DNA of 64,000 bases from Synechococcus sp. 1G10 (lineage in GTDB: Bacteria > Cyanobacteriota > Cyanobacteriia > PCC-6307 > Cyanobiaceae): NCBI RefSeq assembly GCF_002252625.1, contig NZ_NQKW01000013.1, forward strand, positions 1 through 64,000. Direction: 5' to 3'. Below, piece by piece: positions 54,237 through 63,554 of the stretch. How positions within the stretch are numbered: position 1 is the first letter of the stretch; each line of letters begins with the position of its first letter. The position numbers and the translations under genes were made by a program. The notes beneath the pieces were generated by a model that worked only from the letters and a program-made list of their open reading frames with translations, had not been told where the DNA came from and searched no databases.

Positions 54237-55315
54237 GCACGGCTCCCAGGGTGCTCGTGCTCAGCGGAGGGCTGATCCATCTCGTCAACCAGCTGGCGGT
54301 GGTGCTGGAGCGGCCGGAGCTGCGTGGCGGTGCCGCGGAGATCGCTCTGCTGCTCACCGGTGCCATCACCTGGGATCCCCTGCGGCTGGCCGAACAGCAC
54401 CGGGCAATCGAGCGCTGGCTGGAGCAGCTGCGCCAGCTGGATCCTGAAGCCATGGCTCCGGTGCATCTCGTGCGGGAACCGGAGACCCTCGAGCCAGACA
54501 CCTACGACCTGGCCTGCCTCAACAACCAATGGCAGCAGGTTCAGCGGGACCCCTGCGAGCAGCTGGGGATCCCCACCTGGCTGATCTGCGGCGATGGCCT
54601 GGGCATCTACTACCGCTGCGCCCGCGAGCTGAAGGCGATCCTGCCCAGCCTGCTCAACCGGCCGATCCCGGAGCCGGGCCGACGGGTGCACACTGTGCTC
54701 GAAGGCGCCCAACCGCACTGGCACCGGCCCCATGGGCCGGTGGATCCCGTGCCGCTGGGCACCCGCGCGCGACTGTTCGAAGCCCTGGTGGCCAGCTTCG
54801 GTGCTGCCTGCCAGCCGTTCGTGGAGGCCTGCCTCGCGGCCACCCAGCCGGAGCGTGCGCTCTGGCTCTGCTCCCTCCCCAACCTGGCCCATCAGTTCCC
54901 GGGGGAGCGCCTGCCACCGGAACTGCTTGAGGCCTGGATCGCCCAGCTGTCGGGCTTCGATCCGTCCCTGGATCGCCTGCTGCTGCTCGAGCACCCGAAG
55001 GCACCGGCCAGCGGCAGCTTCGGTCCCGAACCGCCAGCCGGGGTGGCCGCCGTGTTGCGCAGCGCAGTGCCTGTGGAGGTGCTGGTGCGGACTCTTCAGC
55101 AGGCGGCGCCCGGTCGGCGCCTGGTGGTGGCCGGCCTCACCTCGGCGCTCTATGGGGTGCGCAGCCTGAGCGGCGCCGAGGTGGTCTGGCTCGGCCTTCG
55201 GCCCCTGTGGACCCACAACCCCCGCTACCGGCATCATCCACTGGAGTTCCTGCATCGTCTGGTGCGGGTGCGGCGCATGGCCTGGCTCACCCAACGTCTG
55301 GTGACCCCGTGCTGA
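54233..55315 (+). CDS. Protein of unknown function, possibly polysialyltransferase-like
   Basis: 360 residues from a GTG that shares GTGA with the pcrA stop. VLVLSGGLIHLVNQLAVVLE at the N-terminus looks like the first strand and helix of a GT-B fold, and IPTWLICGDGLGIYYRCARE contains a D-G near a Rossmann-like strand, as in polysialyltransferase-like proteins. No membrane helix or signal is seen. The overlaps with pcrA and with the tRNA nucleotidyltransferase gene show tight co-expression. I cannot name a function; a glycan transferase role is a guess from fold hints and context. Confidence 0.55.
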   Translation: MSTAPRVLVLSGGLIHLVNQLAVVLERPELRGGAAEIALLLTGAITWDPLRLAEQHRAIERWLEQLRQLDPEAMAPVHLVREPETLEPDTYDLACLNNQWQQVQRDPCEQLGIPTWLICGDGLGIYYRCARELKAILPSLLNRPIPEPGRRVHTVLEGAQPHWHRPHGPVDPVPLGTRARLFEALVASFGAACQPFVEACLAATQPERALWLCSLPNLAHQFPGERLPPELLEAWIAQLSGFDPSLDRLLLLEHPKAPASGSFGPEPPAGVAAVLRSAVPVEVLVRTLQQAAPGRRLVVAGLTSALYGVRSLSGAEVVWLGLRPLWTHNPRYRHHPLEFLHRLVRVRRMAWLTQRLVTPC

Positions 55316-56631
55316 TCCAGCTCGATCCCCCCCTGCGGCGGGCCCTGCAGCTGGTGGTCGAAGCCGCTGCTCCCCTGCGGGTGGCCCTGGTGGGCGGGGC
55401 CGTGCGGGATCTGCTGCTGCACCGGGTACACAGGGATCCCTGGCGTGGCCTGCCCGACCTCGACCTGGTGGTCGAGCAATCCGGGTCTGAACCCGGGACG
55501 CCGGCCGCCCACCGCATCGCCCGCCAGCTGGCCGAGCTGCTGGGGCACAGCCTGCGCCGCTGCCAGCTGCATGAGGAGTTCGGCACGGCCGAACTGGACA
55601 TCGACGGGGTGCTGCTGGATCTGGCCACCGCCCGGCGGGAGTGGTACGAGGAACCCGGCGCCAATCCCAGCGTCTGCTACGGCTCCCTGGCGGATGATCT
55701 GGCGCGCCGCGATCTGAGCATCAACGCCATCGCCTTGCTGCTGGATGTCGAGCAGCTGGAGCGGGCCGAGTCAGCCCACGCCGATGCCCTCGAAAGCCAG
55801 CTGCTGGACCCCTTCGGCGGGCGGGAGGATCTGGCGGCCCGGCGCTTGCGCTTCCTGCACGGGCACAGCCTTCAGGACGATCCCACCCGGATCGTGCGGG
55901 CGGCCCGCTACAGCGCCCGGCTGGGCCTGGAGCTGGCGCCTGAGGCCCTGGCGCAGTGGCAGCACACCCTCGCGGCCTGGCCCTGGCGCCGAGGTGAGGC
56001 CAAACCCGGCGGCAGCCCGGGGGTACCCCCTTCCCTGGGCAGCCGCCTGCGCAAGGAGCTGGAGCTGCTGCTCGGACGTGAACCCTGGCCGCGGGCCCTG
56101 GAGCTGCTGCAGCACTGGCAGGCACTCGAGCTGCTGGATCCCGTCATTCAGCATGACCGGAACTGGCGGCGACGGCTGCGCTGGGCCCAGCGGCTGCTGG
56201 CCCTGACTCAGTTACCCGCCTGGCCCCAGGAGCAGTGGTTGATGGTTGCCCTGCTGGCCCCCCTGGCGGATCCCCTGGCTCTGGCCGACCAGCTGCAGCT
56301 GGCTCACCGCAGCCAGCTGAGCCTGCGCGGCCTGGTGCGGCTGCGCGAATGGCTGGTGAAACCCGGCCTTGAGCCAGGCGGCAGCCCGGCGCAGCTGAGC
56401 CTGGCCCTGGAGCGGGGGGGGCTGACGCCGGAAGCGGTGATCCTGGCGTTGGTGAGCGGGCCGTCCGGTGTCTGGCGACGGGGGTTGCTGCGCTGGTTGC
56501 TGCGCTGGCGCTGCCTGGCCTCCCCCACCAGCGCCCGGCAGCTGCTGGAAGCGGGGTACGCCGCAGGACCGGCCCTGGGGGAGAAGTTGCGCCAGTTGCG
56601 CGGTGAGCGGCTCGATCAGGAGCGCTGGTGA
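55309..56631 (+). CDS. cca: CCA-adding tRNA nucleotidyltransferase / poly(A) polymerase family
   Basis: About 440 residues from a GTG at 55309 overlapping the upstream stop by seven bases. The class II nucleotidyltransferase head has VALVGGAVRDLLLHRV, LPDLDLVVEQ (D-x-D) and LARRDLSINAIALLLD. LQDDPTRIVRAARYSARLGL is the neck motif that selects bases. The C-terminal ~200 residues are helical and less conserved. It adds or repairs the CCA end of tRNAs; some cyanobacteria split CC and A addition between two enzymes, and the sequence alone does not tell which activity is present. Confidence 0.9.
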   Translation: MLIQLDPPLRRALQLVVEAAAPLRVALVGGAVRDLLLHRVHRDPWRGLPDLDLVVEQSGSEPGTPAAHRIARQLAELLGHSLRRCQLHEEFGTAELDIDGVLLDLATARREWYEEPGANPSVCYGSLADDLARRDLSINAIALLLDVEQLERAESAHADALESQLLDPFGGREDLAARRLRFLHGHSLQDDPTRIVRAARYSARLGLELAPEALAQWQHTLAAWPWRRGEAKPGGSPGVPPSLGSRLRKELELLLGREPWPRALELLQHWQALELLDPVIQHDRNWRRRLRWAQRLLALTQLPAWPQEQWLMVALLAPLADPLALADQLQLAHRSQLSLRGLVRLREWLVKPGLEPGGSPAQLSLALERGGLTPEAVILALVSGPSGVWRRGLLRWLLRWRCLASPTSARQLLEAGYAAGPALGEKLRQLRGERLDQERW

Positions 56632-56655
56632 GGCCTGGGTGCATCACCTGCCGAA

Positions 56656-57882
56656 TCACCAGCGCACCTGCCAGGGCCAGCGATCAGGCACGCAAAGGAA
56701 GCTGTCGTTCTGGCCGCAATCAAAGCCGGCTGAGGGAAGGATGCGTCCCTCGAACCAGTACTGGAACGTGACGTAGACCGCTGGAATGACACACCAGTGC
56801 GCGTCGTAGCGGTTCAGCCAGATCAGGAAGCTGATCAGCAGCAGGAAGGCGACGCTGTCGGCCAGGCGGCTGGTGACCTGGGGCAGCCACTGGTGGCTGA
56901 CCGAGGCCTGGATCAGCAGGTATGCCACTCCGAAGACCATCAGCAGCCGGGTCTGCTCACAGCGCAGCAACCGCAGGGGCGAGAGCCGCTTCTGGGCACA
57001 GGCCAGCAGGACACCCAGGGCCAGGGCGCGCTGCAGACGGCCCACGATCCTGCGGATCGAATAATCATTGAAATAGGCATCGAATGAGTAGTCCTGCAGG
57101 CGCTGGAGGGCCGTGATCCCCACCAGGGTGATCAGGGCCCCACCAGCGAGCACCGACAGCAGAACCAGCCAGCGGCGCAAGCCGGGGAGCGACCAGACAT
57201 CTCGGCAGCGCCCGGCCGCCAAGGCAAGCGACTCGGGCAGGCGCATGGCCAGTGGGCTGAGGCTGATCAGCAGATTCCAGACGATGGTGCTGTGGGTGAG
57301 CGCCGAGAGGATCACCCCTAGCCCCAGCCAGAGACGTTGGGGGCGGAACTGGCGGGCCGCCCAGAGCATCAGCGGCAGGAGCAGCAGCACCGCCAGGGCC
57401 TGACGGCTGTGGGCGTTCTGCATGAAACCCCGCAGCATCGGACTGCAGCAGATCAGCAGAGACCACCAGCCGCCCCAGGCGGGCACACCCCAGGCCCGAG
57501 CCATCAGCAGCGGCGCTGCCGCATAACCAGCGACCACGAGCCCATGCACGGCGGCCATGCGGTAGGGCAGCAGCAGCACCAGCGGCCGCAGCAGGCGCCA
57601 GAGAGGCTCCGGCGGTCCCCGCTCTGGATCCACCGCCATGTAGTGGGAAAAGCGGGTGGTGTCGCTGTTGCCCCAGCTGGCCAGGGTGAAGAACACCAGC
57701 ACCAGCACCAGCAGCACAACAGCGGCGCCCCACCACAGGCGTGGCCGGCGGTAGGCCCCGGCCAGGTGCAGCAGCAGCGCCATCAGCACCTGCGCCAGGA
57801 ACAGCGCAGCCATCAGACCAGGGGCCTGGGTGACCTGGTCGATCCGGAAGGGAGCCTCGAGCGGAAAGGGCGCAGACAGCAT
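56656..57882 (-). CDS. EpsG/Wzy-like polytopic membrane protein, tandem copy 1
   Basis: 408 residues and about ten helices. FFTLASWGNSDTTRFSHYMA is an early loop resembling the G-x-D-T-x-x-Y of EpsG proteins. FMQNAHSRQALAVLLLLPLM in the middle corresponds to the N-x-x-R-Q-x-x-A helix, and LSALTHSTIVWNLLISL to the H-x-S/T helix. EpsG/Wzy-type proteins polymerise surface polysaccharide repeat units. It overlaps the upstream paralog as TGATG. The last residues, CGQNDSFLCVPDRWPWQVRW, are strikingly similar to the C-terminus of that paralog. Confidence 0.65.
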   Translation of the reverse strand: MLSAPFPLEAPFRIDQVTQAPGLMAALFLAQVLMALLLHLAGAYRRPRLWWGAAVVLLVLVLVFFTLASWGNSDTTRFSHYMAVDPERGPPEPLWRLLRPLVLLLPYRMAAVHGLVVAGYAAAPLLMARAWGVPAWGGWWSLLICCSPMLRGFMQNAHSRQALAVLLLLPLMLWAARQFRPQRLWLGLGVILSALTHSTIVWNLLISLSPLAMRLPESLALAAGRCRDVWSLPGLRRWLVLLSVLAGGALITLVGITALQRLQDYSFDAYFNDYSIRRIVGRLQRALALGVLLACAQKRLSPLRLLRCEQTRLLMVFGVAYLLIQASVSHQWLPQVTSRLADSVAFLLLISFLIWLNRYDAHWCVIPAVYVTFQYWFEGRILPSAGFDCGQNDSFLCVPDRWPWQVRW

Positions 57883-59120
57883 CAGCGTGAGGGGAGATCC
57901 CAGTAGCGGATCTGCCAGGGCCAGCGATCAGGAACGCAGAGGAAGTTGTCGTCAAGGCCGCAGCTGAGCAGGCGCGAGGGCAGAAGGCGCTCGATCAGCC
58001 AGTAATCAACCGTGACGAACAACGCTGGCAGCACTGCCCAATGGCATTGGTAACGGTTCAACCAGGCCAGATACACAATCAACAGAAACAAGCCCACCAC
58101 ATCGGCGAGGCGACTGGTGATCTGCGGGAACCATACGGCCTGCACCGACCATTGCATCAGGTGATAGAGAAGGCCGAACAGGATCAGCTGACGGGTGACA
58201 CCGCAGCTCAACAAGGCGCGCCAGCTCAGCCTTCGCCACCAGCAGGTGAGCAGCACTCCAAGCAGCATCGCTGCCTGGAGCCTCCCCACCGCCGGATCCA
58301 GGGGGTACTTGTTGAAGTAGCTCTCCTGTTGCACGTAGACCGCCAGCTTCTCCACCGCCGTTGGCAGGGCCAAGGCCAGCAGCAGCGCCAGGCCGGCGAC
58401 CAGTGCGGCGACGGCAACCAGGGTGATCGCTCCGGCAGGCCGGTGCAGACGCCGTCGCAGCAGGGCCAGAGTCGTGGTCCGCCTCGCCAGGAGCCCCGGA
58501 AGAAGCGCCAGCGTGAGGGAGCCCGCGAAGGCCGTGTGCATCGTGAGTGAGAGCAGGGCAGCCAGGGCGCCCCAGCGCCTCCGCACCTCGGTCAGCTGGC
58601 CCGCCCAGAGCAGCAGAGGGACCAGCAGCAGCGTGGCCAGGGCCTGGCGGCTGACGCCGTTCTGAAGAAAGTTGCGCAGCAGCGGACTGCAGCAGATCAA
58701 CAGGCTCCACCAGCCTGCCCAGGCCGGGGCCCGCCAGCGCCATGCCAACAAGAGCGGCGCCAGGGCGTAGCCGGCCACCACCAGCCCATGCACCGCCGAC
58801 ATGCGGTAGGGCAGCCGCACCACCAAGGGGGCCACCAGCACCCAGAAGGCCTCCCCCCTGACACGGGAGAGATCGAAGCTGAAGTAGTAGCTCAGCTTGG
58901 TGGTATCGCTGTTGCCCCAGCTGGCGAGGGTGAAGAACAGCCCCACCAGGGCCACCAGGGCCAGGGCCGCCGCCCACCAGCAGGACGTCCGCTGGCGTAC
59001 CCCCGCCCAGGCCATGGCAGCCGCCAGCAGCAGCTGGGCGGCAAAGAGGACGGCCATCAACAGCGGCGCCGCAGTGACCTGATCGAGGCGGAACGGAGCG
59101 ACCGAAGGGAAGGCCAGCAC
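57882..59120 (-). CDS. EpsG/Wzy-like polytopic membrane protein, tandem copy 2
   Basis: 412 residues, homologous to the downstream gene: APFRLDQVTAAPLLMAVLF at the start, FFTLASWGNSDTTKLSYYFS, FLQNGVSRQALATLLLVPLL and the terminal CGLDDNFLCVPDRWPWQIRY. Ten or so helices are predicted by eye. A tandem pair of putative polymerases is unusual, since one Wzy per repeat unit is the rule; they could handle two repeat structures or act together. The gene lies just downstream of the unknown gene at 59126 on the same strand, suggesting one operon with kdsC and kdsA. Confidence 0.65.
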   Translation of the reverse strand: MLAFPSVAPFRLDQVTAAPLLMAVLFAAQLLLAAAMAWAGVRQRTSCWWAAALALVALVGLFFTLASWGNSDTTKLSYYFSFDLSRVRGEAFWVLVAPLVVRLPYRMSAVHGLVVAGYALAPLLLAWRWRAPAWAGWWSLLICCSPLLRNFLQNGVSRQALATLLLVPLLLWAGQLTEVRRRWGALAALLSLTMHTAFAGSLTLALLPGLLARRTTTLALLRRRLHRPAGAITLVAVAALVAGLALLLALALPTAVEKLAVYVQQESYFNKYPLDPAVGRLQAAMLLGVLLTCWWRRLSWRALLSCGVTRQLILFGLLYHLMQWSVQAVWFPQITSRLADVVGLFLLIVYLAWLNRYQCHWAVLPALFVTVDYWLIERLLPSRLLSCGLDDNFLCVPDRWPWQIRYWDLPSR

Positions 59121-59125
59121 GGTGC

Positions 59126-60250
59126 TCAGGCGGCGGGAGCGGACCGGCGCCGGTCCAGCAACAGATCACGCAGGGCCGTTGCCGGCTGCAGCGCATCGAA
59201 ACCCCAGTAAGGATCGAGCAGGCTTCGCACGCTGTCCTGGGAACCGGGCTCCCCCGACCCCAGCACCTCCCGCAGGAGAGTGCTCAGGCGCTGCCGCTCG
59301 GCCCACTCAGTGGCCTCCTCCTCAGCCTTGGCGCCGGCCAGGGCCGAGAGGTCCTGCTCGGCTTCCGACTCGATCCAGTGCAGCCGTGCCCCCAGGGCCA
59401 CTCCGTAGCCGAGGTGGGTGCCGAAGGCATTGCTGGCCAGACCATCACTGAGCTCAAGCAGAGTGCGCATCGCGTCAAGGAACCAGGGGTTGGAGCGATG
59501 CCCATTGCAGGCCACGATCCATTCCGGCGGCAGCGGCAGGAGTTCGGGGTCCTTCCAGTGGCGCAGCCAGATCAGTGAGCGGTAACCGCCGGCCTCCATC
59601 AACCCACGGACCTCCGCAACGCAGCGGTCCAGGTCCATGCGCCGCTCCACCTGATCCCAGCTGTGGGCCAGCACCACCAGCAGGGTGGGGCCGAGCTCGG
59701 CACGCAGCTGGCTGATCGCCTCGACCGTGAGCAGGGGCCGGGCATAGGCGATCCAGGGGCCGATGGCATGGGCTGGCAGCCCAAAACGCTCGCGCAGCCA
59801 GCGGGCCCGCAGGGGTCCCATGCAGAGATAGCCGTGGGTCCACGGGCGCGGACGCTCGAAGGTGGCCTCCCGGCTCACCTTGAGGCCATGCTCCAGCAGG
59901 TGGGGGAGCGGCGCCCCGATCAACGGCAGGCCCGCATGGCGCTTGAGCTGGATGTCGTGGCCGTAGTGGTGGGAGGAGTTCTCCAGCTCGCGCCGGGCCG
60001 GGCTGAAGAACGGCTTGGTGGACACGGCGGAGCGGAAGGCATGACGATCCCAGAGGTCGGCGCTCACCCGCGGGGCGAAGGGCCGCTGACCGAAGGCCTG
60101 ATGCACCAGTCCCCGGTAGGCGGCCAGGGCCTGCCACTCATCCCGGTCAAGCCGCTCCAGCTGTCCGATCGGACCGAGCCGCCCGGCCCTGACGGCCTGG
60201 CGCAGCCCGGCGCGCAATCGCTCCCGCAGGCCCGCGCGGCGCTCAGCCAT
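59126..60250 (-). CDS. Conserved protein of unknown function in the kdsA-kdsC unit
   Basis: About 374 residues from the ATG at 60250 (MAERRAG), which overlaps the kdsC stop by eight bases. It has no membrane helix or signal. The second half has alternating strand-helix character: TLLVVLAHSWDQVERRMDL, YRSLIWLRHWKDPELL, WIVACNGHRSNPWFLDAM and LASNAFGTHLGYGVALGARL. The last block resembles the donor-site 'SNSFGTHLGY'-like end of some cyanobacterial glycan proteins, but I cannot place the family. Position between Kdo genes and putative polymerases suggests a transfer or pyruvylation-type step; this is inference. Confidence 0.55.
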   Translation of the reverse strand: MAERRAGLRERLRAGLRQAVRAGRLGPIGQLERLDRDEWQALAAYRGLVHQAFGQRPFAPRVSADLWDRHAFRSAVSTKPFFSPARRELENSSHHYGHDIQLKRHAGLPLIGAPLPHLLEHGLKVSREATFERPRPWTHGYLCMGPLRARWLRERFGLPAHAIGPWIAYARPLLTVEAISQLRAELGPTLLVVLAHSWDQVERRMDLDRCVAEVRGLMEAGGYRSLIWLRHWKDPELLPLPPEWIVACNGHRSNPWFLDAMRTLLELSDGLASNAFGTHLGYGVALGARLHWIESEAEQDLSALAGAKAEEEATEWAERQRLSTLLREVLGSGEPGSQDSVRSLLDPYWGFDALQPATALRDLLLDRRRSAPAA

Positions 60251-60824
60251 TGCGGTCACGCCAGCCGGCACGACTCAGCACGCGCCACTCGTCCCGTGCC
60301 CGCAAAATCGCCTCGGCCAGGGAGCGCACGGCGCCTTGGCCGCCGGCGGCGGCGAGTACCGCATCTGCCTGGCGGCGCAGGGGACTCACCGCATCAGCCG
60401 GACAGAGCAGCAGGCCAACCCCCGGCCGAACCGCCAGATCGTTGAGGTCGTCACCCACAAAAGCGGTCTGGGAGATGGTCATGCCCAGGCTGCTCTGCAG
60501 TTGCACCAAAGCCGCAGGCTTGTCCTTGACGCCTGTCAGGCACTGGCTGATGCCCAGATAGCGGGCCCGCTGCTCGGTGGCACCGCTCTTGCCGCCGCTG
60601 AGCAGCGCCACCTCCAGGCCCGCCTGCTGCAGCAGCCGGATCCCGAGACCATCGCGCACATCGAAGCGCTTGATCACCTCCCCAGACTCCGTCGTCCAGA
60701 GACCCCCGTCGGTGAGCACCCCATCCACATCCAGCACCAGCAGCCGCAGGGCTCGCAGCCGCTCACGCCAGCGCCAGGCCAGCAGGGCCGGCTGGCGCCA
60801 GGGCAAGGCCAGGGGCCCACTCAC
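60243..60824 (-). CDS. kdsC: Kdo-8-phosphate phosphatase KdsC (HAD family)
   Basis: 193 residues from a GTG at 60824 sharing GTGA with the kdsA stop. [18 protein letters not shown] is HAD motif I (D-x-D-G-V), [16 protein letters not shown] is motif [13 protein letters not shown] supplies the Lys, and [13 protein letters not shown] is motif III. The N-terminal ~27 residues are a basic, Trp-rich extension. It removes phosphate from Kdo-8-P, the third step of Kdo synthesis. The frame open upstream to 61097 is antisense-like sequence within kdsA. Confidence 0.94.
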   Translation of the reverse strand: MSGPLALPWRQPALLAWRWRERLRALRLLVLDVDGVLTDGGLWTTESGEVIKRFDVRDGLGIRLLQQAGLEVALLSGGKSGATEQRARYLGISQCLTGVKDKPAALVQLQSSLGMTISQTAFVGDDLNDLAVRPGVGLLLCPADAVSPLRRQADAVLAAAGGQGAVRSLAEAILRARDEWRVLSRAGWRDRNG

Positions 60825-61633
60825 AGCACCGTGACGGCCTCCCCCTGCTCCTGCAGGGGGGCGCGGATGGCCAGCAACTGCTCCAGCAGAGGCTCGACCC
60901 GATGCAACGGCACCATGTTCGGCCCATCGCTGAGGCCCCGGTCGGGATCGGGATGCACTTCCATGAACAGGCCATCGATACCGACCGCAGCCGCTGCCCG
61001 CGCCAGGGGTGCCACGAATTCGCGCTGGCCACCGCTGCTGCTGCCGCGGCCTCCCGGCTGCTGCACCGAATGGGTGGCATCGAAAATCACCGGGCAACCC
61101 AGGGCGCGCAGCTGGGGCAGGCTGCGGAAATCGACCACGAGGGTGTTGTACCCGAAGCTGGAGCCCCGCTCGGTGAGCCAGAGATTCTCGACTCCGGCCT
61201 CCCGCAGCTTGGTCACCACCTGGGCCATATCCCAGGGTGCGAGGAACTGGCCCTTCTTGACGTTGATGATCTTGTCGGTGCCGCGCACAGCCTCGGCAGC
61301 CGCCATCAGCAGATCGGTCTGGCGGCAGAGAAAGGCAGGGATCTGCAGCACATCCACCACCTCGGCCACGGGGGCCGCCTGCTGGCTTTCGTGAATATCG
61401 GTGAGGACCCGCAGGCCGAAACGCTGCTTCACCTCCTTGAGCACCTCCAGTCCCCCACTGACTCCAGGGCCGCGGAAGGAGCCCCCCGAGCTGCGGTTGG
61501 CCTTGTCGAAGCTGGCCTTGAAGATGTAGTTGATGCCCAACCGCTCAGCGATCGTCTGCATCCGCTCGGCCACCTGAAACACCAGCTCGGGGCTCTCGAT
61601 CACACAGGGGCCGGCGATCAGGGTGAAGCTCAT
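60821..61633 (-). CDS. kdsA: Kdo-8-phosphate synthase KdsA
   Basis: 270 residues from ATG 61633. [85 protein letters not shown] and [19 protein letters not shown] are diagnostic KdsA blocks. [17 protein letters not shown]-like text (here [15 protein letters not shown]) has Glu-Arg in place of the metal-binding Cys-Glu of some forms, and IAGPCVIES keeps the first Cys. It joins arabinose-5-P and PEP to form Kdo-8-P. It is overlapped by kdsC and preceded at about 20 bases by the ABC exporter gene. Confidence 0.96.
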   Translation of the reverse strand: MSFTLIAGPCVIESPELVFQVAERMQTIAERLGINYIFKASFDKANRSSGGSFRGPGVSGGLEVLKEVKQRFGLRVLTDIHESQQAAPVAEVVDVLQIPAFLCRQTDLLMAAAEAVRGTDKIINVKKGQFLAPWDMAQVVTKLREAGVENLWLTERGSSFGYNTLVVDFRSLPQLRALGCPVIFDATHSVQQPGGRGSSSGGQREFVAPLARAAAAVGIDGLFMEVHPDPDRGLSDGPNMVPLHRVEPLLEQLLAIRAPLQEQGEAVTVL

Positions 61634-61652
61634 TGGGGGAAGGAGAAGGGCG

Positions 61653-63518
61653 TCAACTGACCAGCTTGCGTTCCAGAGAGGCGAGATCCCTGAAGGTCTC
61701 CGACCGCTGCTGCAGCTCCTCGAAGGTACCGGAGGCCTTGATCCGCCCAGCCTCGAATTCGTAGATTCGATCACAACGCATCACGGTGCTGAGCCGGTGG
61801 GCGATCACCACGGTGGTGCAGCGGCGGCCCACCACCTCCAGAGCCTCGATCACCTCGTTCTCGGTGCGGTTGTCGAGGGCGCTGGTGGCCTCATCGAGCA
61901 GCAGGAAGCGGGCCCGGCGGAAGAAGGCCCTCGCCAGGGCCAGACGCTGACGCTGGCCGCCGGAGAGCTGGAGACCGTTCTCCCCCACAGGCGTGTGCAG
62001 CCCGTAGGGCATCTCACTGACGAATTCCGCCAGCTGGGCGGCGTGCAGGGCATCCCAGACCTCGTCCGTGTCAACGGTCATCTCGGGCAGACCGAAGGCA
62101 ACGTTCTCGAGAATGCTGGCGTCAAGCAGGTTGATGAACTGCGGAACCTGGGCGCAGCAGGCCTGCCAGGCAGGCACATCCAGATCGCTGACGGGAATGC
62201 CGTCGAGTTCCAGGCAGCCCGGTTCAGGGTTGAGCAGACCAAGCAGCAGGTGGGCAGTCGTGGTCTTGCCGCTGCCGGTGGAGCCCACCAGGGCGATGCG
62301 GGAGCCCACCGGAATCGAGAGGCTCACCCCGCGCAGAACAGGCTCATGGCTGCCCGGATAGCTGTACCAGGCGTCGCGCAGACGGATCGTGCGGGTGGGG
62401 AAGATGCCCTCAGGGCTGGGCACACCGGGGGTCTGCAGGGTGGGCCGCTCAGGGGGCAGGTTCAGGTATTCGAGGGTCTTCTCCATCACAGGCAGACCAC
62501 CGCGCAGCTGGGTGAGTGCCGAGAAGAAATCCTGCAGTGGCGGAGTGAGCCGCAGGGCCACCACCGCGAGGGTGGTGAGGAAGGGAATGATCTGGATGAT
62601 GCGGTCGCTATCGCCGCTGAGCAGGGCCGGCACGGCCCCCACCGCAAAGATCAGAGTGATACCGAACGGCTCGATCAGCATCCTCGGCAGGGTGGGCAGC
62701 AGCTCGGAGGCCCAGGAGTATTGCTTGGCCTTCTCGCCGGTCGAGACGAAGGAGTCGCGGAAATAACCCTCGGCACCAGTGAGACGGATGTCGCGGATAG
62801 ATCCCAGCGACTCCATCAGGATGTGGGCGCTGCGTGACTCCAGGCGAAGTTTCTGCTTCGAGGCATGGCGCAGGTAGGGGGTGATCACCAGCGACAAGGT
62901 GAGATAGGCCCCTACCAGGGAACTGATCAGGATCACAGCCAGCCAGCGGCCCACCACCAGCATCCCGAAGGACAGCAGAAGGATCGAGAAGATGCTGCCC
63001 ACCATGCGCAGCAAGGGATTGACCACCGAATTGGAGGTCTTCTTGATATGACTCAGTAACAGGGTGGAAAGCTTTGCTGTGCTCTTGGAGAGATGGAATT
63101 CATAGCTCTGGGCCAGCACCCTGGAATGAATCAGGTTGCATAGATCGATCCAGATCTTGGCGGTGAGGCGCTGCTGGAAGAACTGCAGGCCCACCTTGGA
63201 GAAGGAGCCCACCCAGGAGAGAACGATCAGCAGCAGGATCAACCAGAGGCTCTGATCAACCGGGTTGCCCCCGAAGACCTTGACCCCCGGGAGGGTGTTC
63301 GGAAGCTTGCTGCCCACCAGCGCCCCCATCAGCCGGCCCACCATCGCCACGGTGGCCAGGTCGATCAGGCCGGGAATGATCGAGAGGGGCAGCAGCACCG
63401 TCAGGGCACGCAGGCGCTCCGGCGGCAGGTAAGCCAGCAGGCTGCGCAGCTGGGACACCGTTCTGCTGCGCATACGCGGCATCGATCGAAGCGGAGATCC
63501 CAGCGCAGCCGAGCCCAT
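61653..63518 (-). CDS. MsbA-like ABC exporter (fused membrane and ATPase domains)
   Basis: 621 residues. Five to six membrane helices lie in residues ~35-330, and the ATPase follows with Walker [19 protein letters not shown], signature [19 protein letters not shown], Walker [18 protein letters not shown] and the H-loop [14 protein letters not shown]. The half-transporter works as a dimer. This type exports lipids, lipid-linked glycans or peptides. Its place next to kdsA and a glycosyltransferase suggests lipid-linked glycan transport. The start may be at 63518, 63482 or 63473; all are ATG. Confidence 0.9.
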   Translation of the reverse strand: MGSAALGSPLRSMPRMRSRTVSQLRSLLAYLPPERLRALTVLLPLSIIPGLIDLATVAMVGRLMGALVGSKLPNTLPGVKVFGGNPVDQSLWLILLLIVLSWVGSFSKVGLQFFQQRLTAKIWIDLCNLIHSRVLAQSYEFHLSKSTAKLSTLLLSHIKKTSNSVVNPLLRMVGSIFSILLLSFGMLVVGRWLAVILISSLVGAYLTLSLVITPYLRHASKQKLRLESRSAHILMESLGSIRDIRLTGAEGYFRDSFVSTGEKAKQYSWASELLPTLPRMLIEPFGITLIFAVGAVPALLSGDSDRIIQIIPFLTTLAVVALRLTPPLQDFFSALTQLRGGLPVMEKTLEYLNLPPERPTLQTPGVPSPEGIFPTRTIRLRDAWYSYPGSHEPVLRGVSLSIPVGSRIALVGSTGSGKTTTAHLLLGLLNPEPGCLELDGIPVSDLDVPAWQACCAQVPQFINLLDASILENVAFGLPEMTVDTDEVWDALHAAQLAEFVSEMPYGLHTPVGENGLQLSGGQRQRLALARAFFRRARFLLLDEATSALDNRTENEVIEALEVVGRRCTTVVIAHRLSTVMRCDRIYEFEAGRIKASGTFEELQQRSETFRDLASLERKLVS

Positions 63519-63554
63519 TCAGCATTGACGGTATGTGACTGAATCCGACCAGGG

